46,889 nucleotides of DNA from Chthonomonas sp. UBA2387 (GCA_002343445.1 DDSP01000059.1:73894-120782); one strand, 5' to 3'; counted from the first letter of the stretch, positions 1-8,242 are shown. Notes: generated from the letters alone by a model not told the origin. Program-made: numbers and translations.

Positions 1-336
1 GACCCCAGCGGCGGCAGATTCACGGGCCAATACAACGATTTGGATCGCTCGGCTCATGCCCCGCGTTCCCTTTCGAGACTTCGGCCCTCGAGTCTGGAAG
101 GCGGAACGCACCCGGCAGTCGCGGGCCGAACCTCAAGGTGACTCGGGGTGCCCGAACGGAACCACGATTGCCTGTTGGAGAACCACGGACACGGCCAGAG
201 AGCCGACTCCAGGTTGACAAACGCCTCGCTCGCGGCGAAGAGACACGGATGAACCCCGACAGTGAAGGAGCTCTTCAAGGAGCGAATCGCCGAAACCGCC
301 CTCGAACTGTGTGTCTCATGAAAAGGGCGCACCTCA
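1..336. other. No supportable gene (left edge)
   Basis: Short open frames exist on both strands but none has a recognisable motif, a credible start or a neighbour that supports it. The first 116 bases read open on the plus strand and could be the tail of a gene lying outside the window, but the peptide is not recognisable. I see nothing else here. Confidence 0.5.
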
Positions 337-490
337 GTGCGACCTCCGTTTTCCGCTTTCCGTATTCCGCTTTCCAAACCTGGGGGGATGTGAATGTGAA
401 TCGTGAATCGTGAATCGTGAGTGCGACCTCCGTATTCCGCTTTCCGCTTTCCAAACCTGGGGGGTCGTGAATGTGAATCGTGAATCGTGA
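337..490. repeat. Duplicated unit built of 7-bp tandem repeats
   Basis: A unit of about 70-85 bp occurs twice in tandem (about 337-420 and 421-490). Each copy starts GTGCGACCTCC, continues with heptamers of TTCCGCT type, then AAACCTGGGGGG, then heptamers of GTGAATC type. GTGAATC is perfect at 396-416 and 473-486. The period of 7 is seen directly. Minus-strand open frames across it only translate the repeat. It resembles in form the heptameric STRR repeats of cyanobacteria; function unknown. Confidence 0.85.
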
Positions 491-539
491 ACGCGAAGGC
501 AACCTGCCGACCCAATGGGACCACCCCGGCCTACCGGCA

Positions 540-556
540 CCCCTCCAGAGGAGGGG
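540..556 (-). terminator. Hairpin after the metallohydrolase gene
   Basis: A perfect 7-bp stem (CCCCTCC / GGAGGGG) with a 3-nt loop lies about 30 bp past the stop of the minus-strand gene at 587. There is no clear U-tract, so it is only a probable terminator. Confidence 0.45.
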
Positions 557-586
557 AATTGCGGAGATTCCCATGACGCGACGCGG

Positions 587-1975
587 TTACGCGCCAAGCT
601 CGAACGAGTCGCCCATTTCGGGGGGGAGGATGTTCCAGCCCAACTCGCGCCGCACTTGCGCGCACAGGGCGTCTTGCGCCTCGGGCTCCCCGTGGACCAC
701 GAACGTTTGCCGAGGCGCTTCTTTGAACCCGCCCAACCAGGCCATGATCTCCGAGCGGTCGGCGTGGGCCGAGAGTGAATTGAGCTTCTCGATGCGGGCG
801 GCGACGTTTACGGTGCGACCCATCATGCGCCATACGGGCTTGCCTTCGACCAGCAACCGGCCCGGTGTGCCTTTCGCTTGGAATCCCGTGATGAGAACCG
901 TGGTGCTCGGGTCGTCGAGCCGATTGAGCAGGTGGTGGACGATGCGTCCCCCGTTGCACATGCCGCTCCCGGCGATGATCACGAGCGGCCCCTTGTGCGA
1001 GTTGAGCGCCTTGGATTGGGATCGGTCGCGGACCATTTCGAACACGTGGGGGCGGATCGGGCTCGGGTCGTCCACCAGCGAGATGCGGGCGTCTTGATCG
1101 AGTTCCTCGTCGAACTGGAACGTGAGCAACGTGGTCGCGGAGGCCATGGGGCTGTCCACGTAGATCGGGATTCGGGGCGCCCGGCCCGCGTCTTGCAGTT
1201 GGCGGATGTGATAGAGCAGTTCTTGCGTCCGGCCGATGGCAAAGCTCGGCACCAGAAGCGCGCCGCCGCGTTGCCATTGGTCGTTCAGCAACCGCTCCAA
1301 GACTTCGGCGGGATCTTCGACCGGGTGGTCTCGGTCGCCGTAGGTGCTCTCCACTACCAAGTACTCCGTGTAATCCACGCGGGTCGGGTCCTTGAGGATG
1401 GGTCGGTTGTGTCGGCCCAGGTCGCCCGACATCAGAATTCGTTCGCCGTTGGCGAAGTAGACCTCGGCGAACGCGGAGCCCAAGATGTGTCCGGCGGGCA
1501 GGAATCGCCACGTCCCGCCTCCCGGCAGGTCGGTGAACTCGTGGTACCGCAGCGGCTCCAACTGCTTGAGCGCGGCGTACGCCTCCTTCTCGGTGTAGAG
1601 CGGCAGGGCCGGCTGATGTCGGCTCCAACCGTGTTTGTTTGCGTTGCGGGCGTCCTCTTCCTGGATGCGCGCCGAATCGGGCAGGCTGATGCGTGCCAGA
1701 GCGCACGTGGCTCGCGTGGCGTAGAACGGGCCTTTGTAGCCTTCCCTGACCAAGCGCGGAATCAGACCGATGTGGTCCATGTGGGCGTGCGTCAGGATGA
1801 CCGCGTCGAGCCTCGATGGGTCGAAGTCGAACTCGGCCCAGTTGCGCTCGCGCAGTTCGCGCTGGCCTTGATACAGCCCGCAATCCACGAGAATGCGGCG
1901 ACCGTTGTGTTCGATCAGGTGGCGCGAGCCGGTGACGGTTCGAGCCGCGCCGAAGAAGGTGATCCGTTGGGGCAC
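587..1975 (-). CDS. MBL-fold beta-CASP ribonuclease-like metallohydrolase
   Basis: Predicted two-zinc RNA-processing nuclease of the CPSF73-like/YsH1-type beta-CASP family, cytoplasmic. Seen: FFGAARTVTGS at the N-terminus, the zinc motif HAHMDH near residue 60, a SGDLG metal ligand region, VVESTYGDRDH (beta-CASP motif A), GSGMCNGGR and a late SAHAD segment. The 462-aa length fits bacterial members. The start is taken as GTG at 1975, because the product then begins just before the conserved FFGAA strand and a CATAAT -10-like box lies 6 nt upstream; the open frame continues upstream with no family similarity. Family assignment is firm; the exact RNA substrate is unknown. It is transcribed alongside the PilZ gene, 17 bp away on the same strand. 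Confidence 0.9.
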   Translation of the reverse strand: MPQRITFFGAARTVTGSRHLIEHNGRRILVDCGLYQGQRELRERNWAEFDFDPSRLDAVILTHAHMDHIGLIPRLVREGYKGPFYATRATCALARISLPDSARIQEEDARNANKHGWSRHQPALPLYTEKEAYAALKQLEPLRYHEFTDLPGGGTWRFLPAGHILGSAFAEVYFANGERILMSGDLGRHNRPILKDPTRVDYTEYLVVESTYGDRDHPVEDPAEVLERLLNDQWQRGGALLVPSFAIGRTQELLYHIRQLQDAGRAPRIPIYVDSPMASATTLLTFQFDEELDQDARISLVDDPSPIRPHVFEMVRDRSQSKALNSHKGPLVIIAGSGMCNGGRIVHHLLNRLDDPSTTVLITGFQAKGTPGRLLVEGKPVWRMMGRTVNVAARIEKLNSLSAHADRSEIMAWLGGFKEAPRQTFVVHGEPEAQDALCAQVRRELGWNILPPEMGDSFELGA

Positions 1976-1981
1976 GGCCCC

Positions 1982-1987
1982 ATTATG
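1982..1987 (-). promoter_or_regulatory. -10-like CATAAT, leaderless start
   Basis: CATAAT lies 6 nt before the GTG start of the metallohydrolase. The spacing places the transcription start at or next to the start codon. Confidence 0.5.
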
Positions 1988-1992
1988 CGAAC

Positions 1993-2346
1993 TTAGGCGG
2001 CGGCGTAGTGCCGTCGGAACGCATCGTGGACAAATTCGGCCACGTCGCGTCGCTCGTTCGTGGTCTGGGGAATGAACCGAAGGCCCGTCGTGAACAGGCG
2101 TTCGCCCCGGTTGGCACTGTAACGGATCTCGATGGGCAGGGCCACTGTCGAGCCATCTCCTCGGGCCACCACCAACTCGCATCGCTCGCCCATGCGGTAG
2201 TACCTTCGCGTGGAGCAGCGCACTCCGCCCAGCGCGATGTCCTGCAGGACGGCCGTATGCTCTTCGCCGTTTGTGCGAAGGAGCGCGTACTCCAGAACTT
2301 CGTATCGGGCTTGGTCGCGTCTTTCCGGTGTGGCGGTCGGATTCAT
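1993..2346 (-). CDS. PilZ-domain protein, likely c-di-GMP receptor
   Basis: A stand-alone PilZ domain of 117 aa. Seen: an Arg-rich start with RRDQAR near residues 9-14 (the RxxxR-type ligand-binding motif) and DIALGGVR near residues 37-44 (the D/NxSxxG-type motif, with Leu replacing the usual Ser). These are the two elements that wrap cyclic di-GMP in the family. No membrane segment or signal peptide. A GGDEF/HD-GYP protein at 36654-38798 could supply or remove the ligand, though no direct link is visible. ATG chosen at 2346; TATAGA sits 5 nt upstream. The output partner is unknown. Confidence 0.85.
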   Translation of the reverse strand: MNPTATPERRDQARYEVLEYALLRTNGEEHTAVLQDIALGGVRCSTRRYYRMGERCELVVARGDGSTVALPIEIRYSANRGERLFTTGLRFIPQTTNERRDVAEFVHDAFRRHYAAA

Positions 2347-2351
2347 GGTGC

Positions 2352-2357
2352 TCTATA
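2352..2357 (-). promoter_or_regulatory. -10-like TATAGA, leaderless start
   Basis: TATAGA ends 5 nt before the ATG of the PilZ gene, too close for a Shine-Dalgarno leader. Confidence 0.5.
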
Positions 2358-2474
2358 AGGGCTTCGTACCTGCCGGAGCCAACCCAAACATCGGCAGACT
2401 TGCGGGAAATCATCACTTGTACTAACCAAGCCGACCCTCGGCCGTTCTTGAGGGTTGCAGGACCACGAGCCACT

Positions 2475-3053
2475 ATGACCACCGAGACCGCCCCACCGAA
2501 TGACGACGGCAGTCTCGTGCGATTGGCCCAGTGCGGGCGACTCGATGCGTACGACGCCTTGGTCGCCCGGTACCGGCGCGCCGTTCTCGCCATCGCGAGC
2601 CGACACGCTTCGAGCCGCGAGTGTGCCGAGGATGCGGTGCAGGAGACCTTCCTCAAAGCGTTTCGCCACTTGAGGATGCTGCGCGAGCCCGACCGCTTCG
2701 CACCTTGGCTCTACGCGATCGCGCGGCAGGTGACCGTAGACGGTGGCAGGCGCGACTCTGCCGACCGAAGCCGGCTTCAGAGCGCGATCGACCAAGCCGT
2801 GCTCGATTCGTCGGAGGCCATTCGAGGCGTCGAGGACGATGCGATCCGGCGCATGGAGGCCGAATCGCTGATCTCGCGCTTGCGGGAGCTTCCGGAGGAG
2901 TTGGCCACACCGATTGCGCTGCAGTGCGAAGAGGATTGGAGCCTGGCGCGGATCGCCGAGTTCGTCGGCGTGCCCGTCTCCACGATCAAATGGCGCATGC
3001 ACGAAGGCCGAAAGCGGCTCCGTACCCTGCACGAAGAAGGAACAAACCCATGA
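2475..3053 (+). CDS. ECF (sigma-70 family) RNA polymerase sigma factor
   Basis: Alternative sigma factor of 192 aa. Region 2 spans about residues 20-90, including the segment around AEDAVQETFLKAF and the FAPWLYAIARQ stretch; region 4 is a helix-turn-helix at about 140-190 with IAEFVGVPVSTIKWRM. ATG at 2475 was chosen over longer in-frame starts because region 2 begins shortly afterwards. The stop overlaps the next gene in an ATGA arrangement, which marks a coupled two-gene unit as is usual for ECF factors and their regulators. The target regulon cannot be read from the sequence. Confidence 0.92.
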   Translation: MTTETAPPNDDGSLVRLAQCGRLDAYDALVARYRRAVLAIASRHASSRECAEDAVQETFLKAFRHLRMLREPDRFAPWLYAIARQVTVDGGRRDSADRSRLQSAIDQAVLDSSEAIRGVEDDAIRRMEAESLISRLRELPEELATPIALQCEEDWSLARIAEFVGVPVSTIKWRMHEGRKRLRTLHEEGTNP

Positions 3054-3748
3054 CCGACACTCATTCGATCCGCATGCGACGCATGCTTAAGGAACTCGCC
3101 TCGATGGCGGAACACGCCTCGTTGACCGGCGCTCTCGGCGGCGGCGAAGCCGATGCCGTGCGGCGCTACAACTCGATCCTCGCTTGGGCCGTGCGCGAAG
3201 GCGTGCTTCCTGCCGAGGTGTTCACCGAACTCCCTTCCAACGCGGGTTGGAGCTCGATCGGCGTGGAGAGCCGGATGCTCGCGAGCTGCCTCGACGAAGG
3301 CGAGCGGGGACATCACCATCGGCACGAACGAGACGAGGACGATCTGGACGACCCGGGCATTTTGGTCGCCATGGCGCCCTTCATGTCGCCCGAGGACCTG
3401 GCGCACTTGGTCGAGAAGTGCCTCGATCGGACGCCCCGGTTCGACGCTGGCATCTTGGTCGCCTTGGCTCCGTTCATCGGTTCGGACATGGTGGGCAAGA
3501 TCGCCCGCCGCGTGTGGGAACCCAAGCCCGCCACGGCACCCGAGCCGCCTGTCGCGCCCGAGCCGCCGGTCGCTCCGGAGCCGCCCGTTGCCGCGGCTGG
3601 GACCGCTGCTTCGGTCGAGACGACGCTGGAGGCGGCCTCCTCGCGCGAGCAGTTGGAAGCGATTCTCTCGGCGCTGCGCGACCCGACGTTGCCGCCCGAG
3701 CAACGCGCCGAGATCGCGTTGCGGTTGGCGCAGTCTGTCGGCCCGTAG
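3050..3748 (+). CDS. Unknown protein coupled to the ECF sigma factor
   Basis: 232 aa, not recognised. Its ATG overlaps the sigma-factor stop (ATGA), so the two are translated together and it is likely a regulator or effector of that factor. No membrane segment is visible, unlike classical membrane anti-sigma factors. Features in order: a charged helical N-terminus, a His/Asp-rich patch (GHHHRHERDEDD, about 88-99) that could bind metal, two similar copies of a hydrophobic motif (GILVAMAPFM near 103 and GILVALAPFI near 134), three PEPPVA repeats (about 164-181) as a flexible linker, and a helical C-terminus. A soluble anti-sigma or sensor role is inference. Confidence 0.8.
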   Translation: MTDTHSIRMRRMLKELASMAEHASLTGALGGGEADAVRRYNSILAWAVREGVLPAEVFTELPSNAGWSSIGVESRMLASCLDEGERGHHHRHERDEDDLDDPGILVAMAPFMSPEDLAHLVEKCLDRTPRFDAGILVALAPFIGSDMVGKIARRVWEPKPATAPEPPVAPEPPVAPEPPVAAAGTAASVETTLEAASSREQLEAILSALRDPTLPPEQRAEIALRLAQSVGP

Positions 3749-3773
3749 ACGGGGTCTCCTGAAGTTGTTGAGG

Positions 3774-3838
3774 GGGGCACAACGGAGTGTGCCCCTCCAG
3801 CCTAGACGATGTGGGCACAACGGAGTGTGCCCCTCCAG
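3774..3838. repeat. Two direct copies of a GGGCACA hairpin
   Basis: The sequence GGGCACA-ACGGAG-TGTGCCC occurs at 3775-3794 and 3813-3832, both followed by CTCCAG. Each copy folds into a 7-bp stem with a 6-nt loop, extendable in the first copy. They lie between two convergent genes, so they may serve as a bidirectional terminator, or be a small dispersed REP-like element. Confidence 0.75.
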
Positions 3839-3840
3839 TC

Positions 3841-4770
3841 TCAGTATCCAGCATCGAGGTCCACGGCTCGCGGACGTTCGCCCGCGATCAACGCGCGCAG
3901 CAGCGAGACCACTGCCTCGGTTCGCAGTTCCTCGCTCTCGCGCGTCCCGCCCCCGGTGTGCGGCGAGAGGACGACGTTGGGCATCTCGTGGATCGGGAAG
4001 GCCGATGGGAAGCAGGGCTCGTCGCCCTTGGGGTAGCGGTACCAGACGTCCAATCCCGCCGCGTGCAACGTGCCATCGGCCAGCGTTTCGTGCAGGGCTC
4101 GCTCGTCTATGATCCCGCCCCGCCCCACGTTCACCAGCAACCTGGGCTCGCGCAACGCTTCGATTTCGGCGCGACCGATGAGGCCCGTGGTGCTCTCCGT
4201 GCCCGGAGCGCAAATCACCAAGGCATGGGCCAGCGACAGCGCCGCATGGAGGTCCGCGACGCCAAAGCACTCGACCCCATCTACCTTGCCGGCGGTTCGT
4301 TTGATGCCGACCACACCCATCCCCATCGCTCGGCAAACTTGGCCCACATGCCGTCCGATCGCGCCGTAGCCTAGGACCGCCACCGTCTTGCCGTAGAGTT
4401 GCACCCCGTTGCGAACTCCGGTCCGGTCGGACCAATCGCCCACGCGCAACCGGCGGTCCAAAGCCGTTAGGCCACGGGCCGCCGCAAAGAGCAGGGCCAG
4501 GGCCATTTCGGCGGTCGCGTGGGCGTTGTGGTGCAGGTTGAAGAGGGCGACGCCGCGCTCGCGGGCGAGTTCCAGGGTCTTGCGCGGCACACCCGCCCAA
4601 GGGATGATCACGCCTTCCAGCAGCGGCATGCCGTCGAGCGTCGAGGGACTCCCATTGACCAGCCACCGCGTGTCAGGGCCCGGTTCGCCGCCGAAGCGGA
4701 CGGATTCGCCCAAGGCTTCTGCGATGCGCTCCTGAAGGGCCGGTTCGGGCGGGTTCGAGAAGTGGACCAC
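3841..4770 (-). CDS. D-isomer-specific 2-hydroxyacid dehydrogenase family protein
   Basis: NAD(P)-dependent oxidoreductase, 309 aa. Seen: the Rossmann motif GYGAIG near residue 133, the catalytic-Arg segment NVGRGG near 215, and the catalytic His in SPHTGG near 273. The Glu that completes the usual Arg-Glu-His triad aligns with a Tyr in DVWYRYP (see findings). Start taken as GTG at 4770, one base after the stop of the upstream aldo/keto reductase, giving tight translational coupling; the open frame upstream lies inside that gene. The substrate is not determinable; a role with the reductase in hydroxyacid or sugar-acid turnover is inference. Confidence 0.87.
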   Translation of the reverse strand: MVHFSNPPEPALQERIAEALGESVRFGGEPGPDTRWLVNGSPSTLDGMPLLEGVIIPWAGVPRKTLELARERGVALFNLHHNAHATAEMALALLFAAARGLTALDRRLRVGDWSDRTGVRNGVQLYGKTVAVLGYGAIGRHVGQVCRAMGMGVVGIKRTAGKVDGVECFGVADLHAALSLAHALVICAPGTESTTGLIGRAEIEALREPRLLVNVGRGGIIDERALHETLADGTLHAAGLDVWYRYPKGDEPCFPSAFPIHEMPNVVLSPHTGGGTRESEELRTEAVVSLLRALIAGERPRAVDLDAGY

Positions 4771-4771
4771 C

Positions 4772-5707
4772 CTAGGGCAGCCCCTCGCCTCGCGCCGCGA
4801 CCAGGAGGCGGTACCAATCCTCGTAGCCCATCGGCTCGTCCAGTGCGTGCACGGCTTGCCGGATGGCCTCGGGCCGCGTCGAGCCCACGATCGGAACAAT
4901 CCCAGCCGGGTGGGCGAGGAGCCAACGCAGGGCGATCTCGGTCCGCGTGACGCCGTAGACTTCGGCCATCGCGTCCATCAGGTCCACCAGCGCGGCCAGA
5001 TGCGGCGGGTTCGCGGGTGCTTCCCTGCCTGCGCCGAGCCAACCACCACCAAGGGGGCTCCAAGCGAGTGGGGTGATGCGCCGCGTCAGACACTGGTCGA
5101 GCGTGCCGTCCTCGAAGCAGGCCAGCCGACCGAGGTGGATTTCGACTTGGTTGACGGTCAGGGGGAACCTCAAGCGGCTCTGCAACGCTTCCACCTTGCT
5201 CGGCAGGAAGTTGCTCACGCCGAACCAACGGACTTTGCCCGACTCCTTGAGTCGGATGAACGCGTCCGCCACCTCGTCGGGGTTCATCAGGTAGTCGGGG
5301 CGGTGCAACTGGTAGATGTCGATCGTCTCGACTTGGAGGCGCCGAAGCGATTGTTCGCATGACCAGACGATGTGCTCCGCGCGGAAGTCGTAGCGGTGGG
5401 GTGAATCGTGGTTGGGGTCGCCGGGGAACCGGATGCCGCACTTGGTCGCGAGGATGGTCTGGCCGCGCAGCGAGGGGGATTCGGCGAGCAGGTTGCCGTG
5501 GATCTTCTCGCACGCGCCTTGGCTGTAGATGTCGGCGTGGTCGAACAGCGTGTAGCCGGAGTCGTAGGCGGCGAGCAGTGCGGCGCGGCCAGCGGCTTCG
5601 TGCTCGGCGGTGACGGCATTGGGGTCCCAGACGCCCGCGATGCGCATGCATCCGTAGGCCAGACGCGATACGACGAGGTCGGTCTGCGGCAAGGCGAAGG
5701 TGGTCAT
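4772..5707 (-). CDS. Aldo/keto reductase (YdhF-like)
   Basis: NADPH-dependent carbonyl reductase with a TIM-barrel fold, 311 aa, close to the family length. Catalytic tetrad seen as Asp and Tyr in FDHADIYS, Lys in ATKCG, and His in YQLHRPD. The C-terminal cofactor-binding segment PIVGSTRPEAI is present. Motif pattern resembles E. coli YdhF. First gene of a two-gene unit with the hydroxyacid dehydrogenase. TAATCT lies 6 nt before the ATG. Physiological substrate unknown. Confidence 0.9.
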   Translation of the reverse strand: MTTFALPQTDLVVSRLAYGCMRIAGVWDPNAVTAEHEAAGRAALLAAYDSGYTLFDHADIYSQGACEKIHGNLLAESPSLRGQTILATKCGIRFPGDPNHDSPHRYDFRAEHIVWSCEQSLRRLQVETIDIYQLHRPDYLMNPDEVADAFIRLKESGKVRWFGVSNFLPSKVEALQSRLRFPLTVNQVEIHLGRLACFEDGTLDQCLTRRITPLAWSPLGGGWLGAGREAPANPPHLAALVDLMDAMAEVYGVTRTEIALRWLLAHPAGIVPIVGSTRPEAIRQAVHALDEPMGYEDWYRLLVAARGEGLP

Positions 5708-5713
5708 CGGCCC

Positions 5714-5719
5714 AGATTA
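5714..5719 (-). promoter_or_regulatory. -10-like TAATCT, leaderless start
   Basis: TAATCT is separated by 6 nt from the ATG of the aldo/keto reductase; only 17 bp separate this gene from purF. Confidence 0.5.
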
Positions 5720-5724
5720 GCCGA

Positions 5725-7188
5725 TCAGGAATCGAAGAGCTTGGGCTGACCGGAAGACACCGCGGCCATGACGCCCACGTGGTCTTCTTCGAGCGCCGTC
5801 TTGTGGACTTCCGAGGGTACGGCGAGGGGGTAGCCGGCCCCGAAGCAAGCCAGACAGAAGTGGTCCCTGCCCTTGCCCACGGCTCCGACCGCGCCATCTA
5901 TGGAGAGGTAGCCCAGCGACGTCGCCCCGAGGTGCTCGCGGATTTCGTCCACGGTCATACGGGCCGCGGCGAGTTCCGCGCGGGAGGCCATGTCGATCCC
6001 GTAGAAGCATGGGTGCGTGATCGGCGGGGCCGTGATGCGTACGTGCACCTCCTTGGCCCCGGACTCGAACATCATCTTGACGATCTGCGTCGTGGTGGTC
6101 GCCCGAACGATCGAATCGTCCACCAACACCACACGCTGCCCTTCGATGTGGTGGGCCAGCGGGGTGAGTTTCATACGCACACCCATCTGCCTCATGCTCT
6201 GGTCCGGTTGGATGAAGGTGCGGTGGATGTAGCGGCTCTTGGTCATCCCTTCGCGGAACGGGATGCCCGATTCCGCCGAGAAGCCGAGCGCGGCCGGGAT
6301 ACCGCTGTCGGGTACGGGCACCACGATGTCGGCGTCTACGGGATGTTCGCGGGCCAGACGCGCGCCCATGCGTTCGCGGACCGAGTAGAGCGGTTGACCG
6401 TACATCGTGCTGTCGGGCCGTGCGAAATAGATGAACTCGAACAGGCACATCGCGGGCCTGACCATGGGCGCCCCTTGCGCGTAGCGCACGCCACGGGCGT
6501 CCACGATGGCCATCTCGCCGGGTTCGAGTTCGCGTTCCACCGTCGCGCCGAGCGGTCCGAACGCGCACGTTTCGCTCGCCACGACGGTCCCACCGTCGGG
6601 CAACGACCCCGTGACCAGCGGGCGGATGCCGAAGGGATCCCGAAAGGCGAGGAGCGTGGTCGGCGTGAGAACGGTGCAAGAGTACGCTCCCCGGATGCGC
6701 GCCATGGCGCGGCGAACGGCTTCTTCCGGTCCCTCGTCAAGGTAGCGGACGATCAGCCGCGCGATGATCTCGGAATCGCTGGTGCTGTCGAAGTGCTCGC
6801 CCTCGTCCTCCATTTCCTGACGCAGTTCGCGCGTGTTGATCAGGTTGCCGTTGTGGGCCACGGCGATGTCGCCCACGAGGCTTTGGCAGTAGACGGGCTG
6901 GGCGTTGCGCAGGACGCTTGCGCCCGTGGTGCTGTAACGCGTGTGGCCGATGGCCATCCCGCCTTCCATGGTGCGCAGGGTCTCCTCGTTGAACACTTGG
7001 CTGACCAGGCCCATGTCCTTGTGCATGCGCACTCGCGCCCCGTTGGCGACCGCGATTCCCGCCGATTCCTGGCCTCGGTGCTGGAGGGCGAACAGCCCGA
7101 AGAAGGCCAACCTCGCCGCCTCGCGCCCCGGAGCGTGGAGGCCGAGGACGCCACACTCCTCTTTGGGATGATCCGAGGTCGAGGTCAT
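5725..7188 (-). CDS. purF: Amidophosphoribosyltransferase
   Basis: First committed enzyme of purine synthesis: transfers ammonia from glutamine to PRPP. 487 aa. Seen: an 11-residue propeptide followed by the nucleophile Cys12 (KEECGVLG), the class II glutaminase segment LQHRGQESAGIA, and the PRPP-binding loop VVLVDDSIVRATTT. Cysteines matching the Fe-S cluster ligands of the Bacillus-type enzyme are all present (AMCLFEF, PCFYGID, and CLAC near the C-terminus), so a 4Fe-4S form that is processed at Cys12 is expected. ATG at 7188 chosen; TATACT lies 7 nt upstream. It stands apart from other pur genes and lies 43 bp downstream of mtnA. Confidence 0.97.
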   Translation of the reverse strand: MTSTSDHPKEECGVLGLHAPGREAARLAFFGLFALQHRGQESAGIAVANGARVRMHKDMGLVSQVFNEETLRTMEGGMAIGHTRYSTTGASVLRNAQPVYCQSLVGDIAVAHNGNLINTRELRQEMEDEGEHFDSTSDSEIIARLIVRYLDEGPEEAVRRAMARIRGAYSCTVLTPTTLLAFRDPFGIRPLVTGSLPDGGTVVASETCAFGPLGATVERELEPGEMAIVDARGVRYAQGAPMVRPAMCLFEFIYFARPDSTMYGQPLYSVRERMGARLAREHPVDADIVVPVPDSGIPAALGFSAESGIPFREGMTKSRYIHRTFIQPDQSMRQMGVRMKLTPLAHHIEGQRVVLVDDSIVRATTTTQIVKMMFESGAKEVHVRITAPPITHPCFYGIDMASRAELAAARMTVDEIREHLGATSLGYLSIDGAVGAVGKGRDHFCLACFGAGYPLAVPSEVHKTALEEDHVGVMAAVSSGQPKLFDS

Positions 7189-7195
7189 TGGCTTG

Positions 7196-7201
7196 AGTAT
7201 A
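7196..7201 (-). promoter_or_regulatory. -10 TATACT of purF, leaderless start
   Basis: TATACT is 7 nt before the purF ATG, within the 43-bp gap to mtnA. Confidence 0.55.
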
Positions 7202-7231
7202 GAACAGACGGAGGCCGGGACCTCTGCTGCC

Positions 7232-8203
7232 TCATCCGAGCGCGAACGGCGGACGATGAACCCCGGACTCGGTGACAATGGCGGCGATGAGCTCGCCAGG
7301 AGTCACGTCGAACGCCGGATTCCAGGTCGGGCAGCCTTCGGGCGCGATCGGCACACCCTCGATCTCGGTGATCTCGGTGCCGCTGCGATGTTCGATCGGA
7401 ATCCCTTCGCCGTTCGGCAAAGTCCCGTCGATGGTGGACGAAGGCGCGGCGACGACGAACGGGATGCCGTGGGCTTGGGCCAGCACGGCCAAGCTGTAGG
7501 TGCCGATTTTGTTGGCCGTGTCGCCGTTGGCCGCGATTCGGTCGGCGCCCGCGACGACGAACTGCACCTTGCCTTCCCGCATCAGCGTGGCTGCGCTGCC
7601 ATCCGGGATCGAATGGAACGGGATGCCGTCCTGCATCAACTCCCAAGCCGTGAGCCGAAGGCCCTGGAGCCTGGGCCGTGTCTCGCAGGAAAACACGCGG
7701 ATCGAAGGGTCGCGGGCGTAAGCCGTGCGGATGATCCCGAGCGCCGTACCGTGCTCGGCGGTCGCGAGCCCGCCCGTGTTGCAGATGGTGAGGATGCCTG
7801 CGCCGGGGGGAACCAGTTCGGCCCCGTGCCGCCCGATGGCGTAGTTCATGGCCCTGTCTTCCTCTTCGATGGTCTGCGCTTCCTCTAGGGCGCGCTCGAA
7901 CGTCCACGGCTCGACGCGTTGCATTCGGTCCAGCGCCCAGAACAGGTTCACCGCAGTGGGGCGGGAGTGGCGCAGACCTCGATCGGCTTCGTCCCGCTCG
8001 CCTGCGCCTTGGCGGGCGGCGAGGGCCATGCCATAGGCTGCCGCGATGCCGATCGCCGGTGCGCCGCGCACGGCCATGTCGGAGATCGCGTCCCGCACTT
8101 CGGTCCAACGCGACAGGCGCAACCACTCGACATGACGCGGCAACCGCCGCTGATCCAACATAAGCAGCGCGTCGCCATCCCAGCGCATCGGTCGCACAGG
8201 CAT
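7232..8203 (-). CDS. mtnA: S-methyl-5-thioribose-1-phosphate isomerase
   Basis: Methionine-salvage enzyme that converts methylthioribose-1-phosphate to methylthioribulose-1-phosphate; eIF2B-like fold. 323 aa, near the usual 340. Seen: RGAPAIGIAAAYG, the catalytic Cys in ICNTGG near residue 140, and the catalytic Asp in GADRIAANGDTANKIGT. No other mtn gene is visible nearby. ATG at 8203 is preferred over the much longer open frame because family similarity begins there (MRWDGDALLMLDQ) and TACCTT sits 6 nt upstream. Diverges from the acetyltransferase gene across a 39-bp gap. Confidence 0.95.
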   Translation of the reverse strand: MPVRPMRWDGDALLMLDQRRLPRHVEWLRLSRWTEVRDAISDMAVRGAPAIGIAAAYGMALAARQGAGERDEADRGLRHSRPTAVNLFWALDRMQRVEPWTFERALEEAQTIEEEDRAMNYAIGRHGAELVPPGAGILTICNTGGLATAEHGTALGIIRTAYARDPSIRVFSCETRPRLQGLRLTAWELMQDGIPFHSIPDGSAATLMREGKVQFVVAGADRIAANGDTANKIGTYSLAVLAQAHGIPFVVAAPSSTIDGTLPNGEGIPIEHRSGTEITEIEGVPIAPEGCPTWNPAFDVTPGELIAAIVTESGVHRPPFALG

Positions 8204-8209
8204 GGCAGG

Positions 8210-8215
8210 AAGGTA
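8210..8215 (-). promoter_or_regulatory. -10-like TACCTT, leaderless start of mtnA
   Basis: TACCTT precedes the mtnA ATG by 6 nt. Weaker match to consensus than the purF box. Confidence 0.35.
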
Positions 8216-8242
8216 CCCGAGCCATGGCGAACCTGTGGACTC

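Noticed and set aside
54..597. Minus-strand open frames rich in TIHDSRFT and KRKAE-type peptides
   Set aside because: They are only the translation of the heptameric DNA repeats.
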